Shown piece by piece: positions 58,090 through 64,000 of a DNA stretch of 64,000 bases. Each line of letters opens with the position of its first letter. Within the stretch, counting starts at the first letter, position 1. A program made the translations under genes and the position numbers. The stretch comes from Girardinichthys multiradiatus (lineage: Eukaryota; Chordata; Actinopteri; Cyprinodontiformes; Goodeidae), in contig NC_061818.1 of NCBI RefSeq assembly GCF_021462225.1, forward strand, positions 12,993,276 through 13,057,275, given 5' to 3'. Below the pieces are notes generated by a model. It saw only the letters and a list, made by a program, of their open reading frames with translations, did not search any database and was not told where the DNA came from.

Positions 58090-59050
58090 GAGGGTGGAGC
58101 TGTCTGAAGAGACCTCAGACACATTCTCTGGCATCTAATTAAAAAAAACAGTATGAAGGAATATTTTTGCTGTTTTGAAATCATCTCTTTTTAAAGCGCT
58201 GGTATAGGCTACTTCAACAACTGTAACCGACAAAGTTATAGCTAAATTATGAGATGTTGATGGTTTTACGACCTTGAGTAAAAATAACATGGTTTCACTG
58301 TATTTACATAATTTGTTCGATCAAAACAAGCTGACAAGCTAATATTAGCTGGTTATTAGTTGGGCCACTTGGCATAATAACATTCCTGCTGTCTGCTGCT
58401 TGTAGCTTGCTGACTGTAGTTTTAAAACAGTGATGTTGGTGTTTCCACACTATGATTGTACGTACGTTTAGTTACCAGAAACATTTGCAAACAGTTACAT
58501 TTGTCTTTCTTCTAAGAGAACTAAATAGTTAGGTAACCTTCTTTTCGACTGCAGGGTACAGAAACAGGGGAGTAGAGTGGATGCATGGTGGTAGACTATG
58601 CTCCATACAGATGGAGAAATCTCTGGTAACTTCAAAACTTTCTCTGGCATCCAAATAAAAATAATGCCAAGAGGTGTATGAGAAATTTTTTATGTTTTGT
58701 TTTTAATTTTACCTTTTTTAAAACTTGGCATACCTTTACACTGGTAACCAGCTAATGATGAGGTTAAAATAAATTAGGCATGGCACAGTTTTCAAGTGCC
58801 GTATTGTGCAGAATATTCTCACATCTTTCTGCCATTTTGCTTATGGCAGAGAAACAGTGGGAATAGCTCTCTGCTCAAGTTGCTAGCCTGCAGTTGGCTG
58901 CTTGACAGTAATGGCATTTGTAGCTTACCAATTGTAGTTTTAAAACAATAATGAACGATGGGCACTCTGTTAGTTCCCACATTATCACTGTCCCATGATT
59001 TCCTCCACTGGAAATATTTCAAAACCTGAAACCTTGATATACATTGATAC
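58090..59050. repeat. Diverged tandem duplication, period about 517 bp
   Basis: Matching landmarks recur at a constant offset: TTCTCTGGCATC at 58124 and 58640 (516), and TGTAGCTT...TGTAGTTTTAAAACA at 58401 and 58919 (518), with an alignable but substituted sequence between them. ACTGGTAACCAG occurs at about 58739 and again at about 59049, hinting at a partial third unit. Confidence 0.6.
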
Positions 59051-60430
59051 TGGTAACCAGCACATGCCTTATTAAAAATATAGTTAGTCTAGTTTGTATT
59101 TATCTAAATGCTGGGTTTTTGGTTCCCATTACCATATCTCACACCTTTCTCCTGAAACATATCAAAGCTGATGTTTTCTCTCCTCTTACTTTAATGGCTG
59201 ACTTCCACAGGTTTCCACTTGCTTCTTGGCATTTGCTTTTCCTGGCAGAACCCATCCCATGCTGCCCTGCTTTGGGGAGTTATTCAATTATAAATCTCCC
59301 ATCCTTCTCTTGCAGACCCCCCCGCCCCCCCCCCCCCCCCCCCCCCCCCCCTCCACCTCTCTTCTCACAGGTCTACGCGTTCCTCTGCCAAACCCTGTAA
59401 AACATGCTGCTCCACTGGTACGCCTCTCACCGGTCTCGTGCCCAGGATTTTATGATTCTCAGGGTGGTGAAGCAGAGTGCTGCGGTTTTTTTTTTTGGTT
59501 TTTTTTCTGGAATAGGGACCCCCTCTCGTGCATCAGTGCCAACTGATGACAGTGACGTATAGCAGGAAAGCCACCCAGAAAGAAAATGATCTCACACCTC
59601 AGTCACGCACTCGATGGGAGTGGGAGAATGGCGGGTGGGGGGGTACAGTTGGGGGTAGAGGAAACAATAAAAATGATTAGGAGAAGTAATGATTTGTGAA
59701 AGAAAAAAACTACAAGACAATATTCAAAAGGATACAATTGATTGTTTTGTTTATTAATCTAAATATTTCTAATACTTTCTAAAGAGATTTTTTGTACAGA
59801 CATCTTAAAACCTTAAAAACTGAAATAACCAAAACCTATCAGGTTTGTGTGCCTGTCAAACTGGTCCCGGCCCCTGTTGTGGCCCCTGTACTGAAGATAT
59901 AATACTAAATCAATTTCTTATAATGACAGATAGAAACTGTAACTGATTTATCCCTTGGACCAATTTTATGTTTAACCTTTACAGTTTTACTTTGACCATG
60001 AATTAAAAATGAAGGTGTTGCACTTTTAGCTTCAGCCGTATGGAGATAGAATCATAGTTATCATCAACTTCAGTGATGTAATAATGTTGAAACCCATCCA
60101 AGAAACCATAGGAATAGAAATCTCAAGATTTAATTAGGTTGTAAAGCAAAATAAAAGAGGCCTTCAAACAGCTTAAAGATGAACCAGAATAAGGCAGACT
60201 GGTAACTAGTTAGGCATTTAAAGCATTAATAGATGACTAATAAACTGTGAGAACTAAAGTTTATGAGAGAGGACAGGTATTGCATTCCATAAGTAAAGCG
60301 CTGAGAGAATGCAGTCCATCTCAAATGATGCCAATAGGACAACGCACATCTTAGGTAAGGTAAAACACAGTGGAGGTTCTAGCACACTGTGGGACTGCTT
60401 TGGCTTATCTTGTTGTGAAATTGTTAAATA
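59051..60430. other. Anonymous non-coding DNA
   Basis: No gene recognised; ORFs here are driven by the poly-C run and T-rich tracts. 60350-60405 resembles a Tc1 'HGGG..LWGCF' block but is too short to call. Confidence 0.4.
59317..59351. repeat. Poly(C) tract
   Basis: About 35 bases of C with a single G at 59324. Strongly G-quadruplex/i-motif prone and a likely sequencing or assembly weak point. Confidence 0.93.
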
Positions 60431-61685
60431 CAGGGGTTGGACAATGAAACGGAAACACCTGGTTTTAGACCACAATAATTTATTAGTATGGTGTAGGGCC
60501 TCCTTTGGCGGCCAATATAGCGTCAATTCATCTTGGAAATGACATATACAAGTCCTGCACAGTGGTCAGAGGGATTTTAAGCCATTCTTCTTGCAGGATA
60601 GTGGCCAGGTCACCACGTGATACTGGTGGAGGAAAACGTTTCCTGACTCGCTCCTCCAAAACACCCCAAAGTGGCTCAATAATATTTAGATCGGGTGACT
60701 GTGCAGGCCATGGGAGATGTTCAACTTCACTTTCATGTTCATCAAACCAATCTTTCACCAGTCTTGCTGTGTGTATTGGTGCATTGTCATCCTGATACAC
60801 GGCACCGCCTTCAGGATACAATGTTTGAACCATTGGATGTACATGGTCCTCAAGAATGGTTCGGTAGTCCTTGGCAGTGGACTACCGAACTACCGGACTA
60901 CCATCTAGCACAAGTATTGGGCCAAGGGAATGCCATGATATGGCAGCCCAAACCATCACTGATCCACCTCCATGCTTCACTCTGGGCATGCAACAGTCTG
61001 GGTGGTACGCTTCTTTGGGGCTTCTCCACACTGTAACTCTCCTGGATGTGGGGAAAACAGTAAAGGTGGACTCATCAGAGAACGATACATGTTTCACATT
61101 GTCCACAGCCCAAGATTTGCACTCCTTGCACCGATGAAACCGACGTTTGGCATTGGCATGAGTGACCAAAGGTTTGGCTATAGCAGCCCGGCCGTGTATA
61201 TTGACCCTGTGGAGCTCCTGATGGACAGTTCTGGTGGAAACAGGAGAGTTGAGGTGCACATTTAATTCTGCCATGATTTGGGCAGCCGTGGTTTTATGTT
61301 TTTTGGATATAATCCGGGTTAGCAGCCGAACATCCCTTTCAGACAGCTTCCTCTTTCGTCCTTCTTGGTGGTATGCTGACATTACCCTGGATACCGTGGC
61401 TCTTGATACATCACAAAGACTTGCTGTTTTGGTCACAGATGCGCCAGCAAGACGTGCACCAACAATTTGTCCTCTTTTGAACTCTGGTTTGTCACCCATA
61501 ATGTTGTGTGCATTTCAATATTTTGAGCAAAACTGTGCTCTTACCCTGCTAATTGAACCTTCACACTCTGCTCTTACTGGTGCAATGTGCAATCAATGAA
61601 GACTGGCTACCAGGCTGGTCCAATTTAGCCATGAAACCTCCCACACTAAAATGACAAGTGTTTCAGTTTCATTGTCCAACCCCTG
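60431..61685 (-). mobile_element. Tc1/mariner transposon of DD36E type, complete ends
   Basis: 1255-bp element with TA at both flanks (60429-60430, 61686-61687) and short inverted repeats beginning CAGGGGTTGGACAATGAAAC (60431-60461; inverted at 61655-61685). The single transposase gene is on the minus strand and nearly intact except for two nonsense codons. It is different from the copy A/B family in its ends, transposase and catalytic spacing. Confidence 0.93.
60483..61499 (-). pseudogene. DD36E Tc1/mariner transposase with two in-frame stops
   Basis: One continuous 338-codon frame from ATG 61499 to the natural stop at 60483-60485, after PTPY. The N-terminal helix-turn-helix (about 8-45) is followed by a second DNA-binding part and a catalytic domain with D142 (FSDES), D238 (QDDNAPIHTA) and E275 (NIIEPLW). 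There are 36 residues between the last two, the DD36E signature of the Incomer group. Two internal stops are seen: TAG at 60882-60884, in a small triplication of a GGTAGTCC-like unit after LVLDG, and TGA at 60528-60530, where the family's RR doublet would need CGA, a typical CpG-to-TpG change. The frame is otherwise undisturbed. Confidence 0.9.
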
Positions 61686-61687
61686 TA

Positions 61688-62099
61688 TATCAAAGGAACA
61701 ATTATTTAGGATACCACAGCAGCATTACTAACTTTGAGAGACCAGATTTTGGGGTTAAGCTACCGTAATATTCCTGCATGTGGAGGTCGGCTAGACCTGT
61801 TGCTACCGCAATAATTTTATCGAACTAATGAGATGATTCACATTATAGTAAAATTGGAAAAATCAATCGAGCTGAATTTTAGCAGAATGTTTTACCACTT
61901 TTCTCGGCAGAATTAGTCAACTTCATTTAAACTGTTTGGTTTTTGTGCACAGAACCGGCTTTTCAGCAGGGCTGAGCTTTCACAGCTTTATGTTGGTTGC
62001 TTTTGCTATTCCTTCAAAAACCACTTATGATGTGTGTTTGGGATTGTTGTACTGTTAAAGCACACGTTGTGTCCAAGTTTCAGTTTTTTGAACCACACA
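61688..62099. other. Anonymous non-coding DNA
   Basis: Nothing recognised except a 20-base string shared with 57213-57232 (see findings). Confidence 0.4.
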
Positions 62100-62755
62100 G
62101 TCCCCCTCAGATAAAAGATGAAGGAAATAAAAATGGCCATGATGATCAGGAACAATGCACAAAAAAAACTGGAGCATGTTGGAAGACCACTGTCAACGGT
62201 GAAGGAAGTTTTACATCACTGTGGACTGAGAGGGAGCAGACCACTACCGAACAAATATCTACACTTTCATCGCTATCTATTTTAAGAACACCGTGGTGGT
62301 GGTTTCAGCATCATTCTGCAGGGCAGAATTTCTGTAAGTGGCATTGGTACATTAAAAGTGAATAAATCAATAAAGAAGGATGACACCCTCAAATGTTTTA
62401 GCCTTACCTCAAATCAACATCTAGATGTTTAAAATTTGGACACACATCAAAATCCACATGTGGAATTTGGTTAAGCCAGTTAAAGTTATGGAAACCCCTA
62501 ACTTCAACTATACTGAAAGTTTGTGGACCAAACCTTATAGCCAGGTTAGTGCCAGGAAATTGAACAGCTTACATGAGCTCTACCAATTCCACCACCAAGA
62601 GCGGTCAAACATCCGGCCATAATTATGCCAGAAGTTTGTTGATGGCAACAAAAGCAGCTGCTCATGGTGCAACCTGATAAGAGACATTAAGACAAATATT
62701 ATTGGGGGTGTGTGTATATATTCCAGCTTGCTTGTATAATTTGGACCTGTTTGGA
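62100..62755 (+). mobile_element. Tc1-like relic, C-terminal transposase region (plus strand)
   Basis: The plus strand at about 62480-62620 reads NYTESLWTKPYSQVSARKLN, then SLHELYQFHHQERSNIRP, then after a stop LCQKFVDGN: the region from the catalytic Glu (ESLW) to the C-terminal helix of a Tc1 transposase. Earlier blocks (about 62128-62240) look like degraded catalytic-domain sequence. Heavily mutated; the ends are unclear. Confidence 0.6.
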
Positions 62756-64000
62756 TTAGAGAAAATCCACAGTAATTTTAAACCTGTGCACCTGATTCTT
62801 GTTTTTAAACAGCACTGAAGATAGCTGTTGTATCACGAATTATCCCTGAAACAAGAACTGTGAAAATGTAAACTTTTGATTTGAGAACTGAGATGTTGTC
62901 TCATGAATAGCTGTTTTACAGAAATATTTCTCCAAACTTTGGGGATGCTGCTGCGCAAGTGATGTCAACTGATCCTTTATAACACGTTTGAACATCTGTT
63001 TTGATGAATAACTGGTTTTTCATTTTTAGAAGCATCCAATTGCTAAAAATCGTGAAGCTGGATGTCATGGTTGCACGGCCAAAACGGTGAATGTGGAAGT
63101 TTTAATCATAGGAAATGTAAAACTCCTTGCAAGGGCAGAGTCAATGAATGAGAAAAACATAGACACAGATGGAATATTGCGACTGCAGGATTATGTGTGT
63201 ATGTGTCACAGACATGGCTGTGGGATTCCACAGCCAAATTAGCACCAAATATTAGTGAAAACTTGCACATTATATATTAAAAACATCTATTTTTCAGATT
63301 TCCTGCTTGCCAGCTGTGTCTGCCTGCCCGCGAGAAGATGGCTTTCCTCCAAAATCTCTTTTTGATTCAAAGCGCGGGCCTGCATAAATGTCAGTATGTG
63401 GTATGCACTGCAGGTAGAAGTTCTCCAACCACCAGGGAAGGAAAAAAAACTCACATTTTACAGACTGAAGATCAAACACCGCAAATGTGTGATGTCACCC
63501 ACAGCAGTCCCTGGACCGCTTATTGCACTAAATGAGAGCCATCAGCCACACAAACAAAGGCTTCAAGCTCGATGCTGCTTAATGAGAAAGTTTGAGCAGG
63601 AAACACAATCAACTTCTGGGCCAAAACGTGTCAGAATGGGGGTTTGTGATTCAGACTTAAGTTGTGCTAGCCCTTGTAACAGTTGCAGAGCCCAAGGCCT
63701 GGTGATTGTTGCACAGGCCTAATGAGAGTCAGTAACCCCAACCCAGCTTTGGCTTGAACGTCGCGTCTGATTTCCGAGAAAGACAAAGTGGTCTGCTTTC
63801 CACTGAGGAGCAGCCTGCACCTCTCTGCCTCTGTCTGCAATTTCTCTCCTTACTTCTTTCCCCCCACAGCAATGTCTGCAGTGGCATATTACAACTTGGA
63901 AATGGATTTTAAAAGGGAGTAGAAAGAGGGTGCCAGAATGGGAAAAACATGGATTGGCTCAAGGGAAGCAGATTAGACAGGCGTGCCAAACCTCACGCTT
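62756..64000. other. Anonymous non-coding DNA to the window end
   Basis: Several overlapping 60-108 codon ORFs around 63290-63720 have no motifs, and no splice or promoter context supports them. No repeat family recognised. Confidence 0.4.

Noticed and set aside
60290..60430. Possible further Tc1 fragment left of the DD36E element
   Set aside because: Only a short 'GGTAAAACACAGTGGAGG...GGGACTGCTTTGG' resemblance; not enough to delimit a feature.

Overview
This is a vertebrate, almost certainly teleost, genomic window. The evidence is the AT-rich, gene-poor sequence, the dense load of Tc1-like DNA transposons, the L2/CR1-type and APE-type LINEs and Ty3/gypsy elements of fish type, and a single intronless forkhead gene. 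I see no prokaryotic genes, operons or CRISPR. One host protein-coding gene is convincing: a FoxD-subfamily transcription factor at 51466-52428 (+). Everything else is mobile-element sequence, simple repeats, or anonymous non-coding DNA.

Layout, left to right. 1-3080: a Tc1-like element with an intact 334-codon transposase ORF (cut by the window edge), sitting at the edge of an LTR-retrotransposon remnant that has a polypurine tract and a pol-C-terminus-like ORF. 4000-5315: a decayed Tc1-like copy. 9735-13050: a Tc1-like relic whose right end was split by an L2-type LINE. 15070-15560: another Tc1 relic. 18326-24430: an old APE-type LINE in antisense, split by a near-full-length L2-type LINE (with an esterase-like ORF1) and by a probable solo LTR. 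24991-28165: an L2 3' fragment, a TATAA microsatellite and two Tc1 relics. 29712-34023: a long LTR (TGTTG...CAACA ends, 4-bp ATAG duplications) interrupted by a younger copy of the same APE-type LINE family. 36210-36830: Tc1 relic. 39090-42500: a broken gypsy-type element. 44736-45160: LTR-like sequence.

46900-54500 is the FoxD domain. The gene lies in a GC-richer island. Upstream are a diverged tandem duplication of about 385 bp and a motif-dense TTACC/GGTAA repeat, plus non-repetitive sequence that could hold enhancers. From 54571 on there is a second complete copy of the first Tc1 family (198-bp inverted repeats, frameshifted transposase), a LINE scrap, a tandem duplication of about 517 bp, a DD36E-type Tc1/mariner element with two nonsense codons, and one more Tc1 relic.

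The mobile elements do not cooperate. They record successive waves: old LINE first, then L2 and LTR insertions into it; an LTR first, then the younger LINE into it; a Tc1 relic first, then L2 into it. I found no convincing undescribed gene system. The most informative items are these nested insertions, the nearly intact Tc1 transposase, the esterase-like ORF1 with substituted catalytic residues, and the unusual FoxD C-terminus and upstream duplications.
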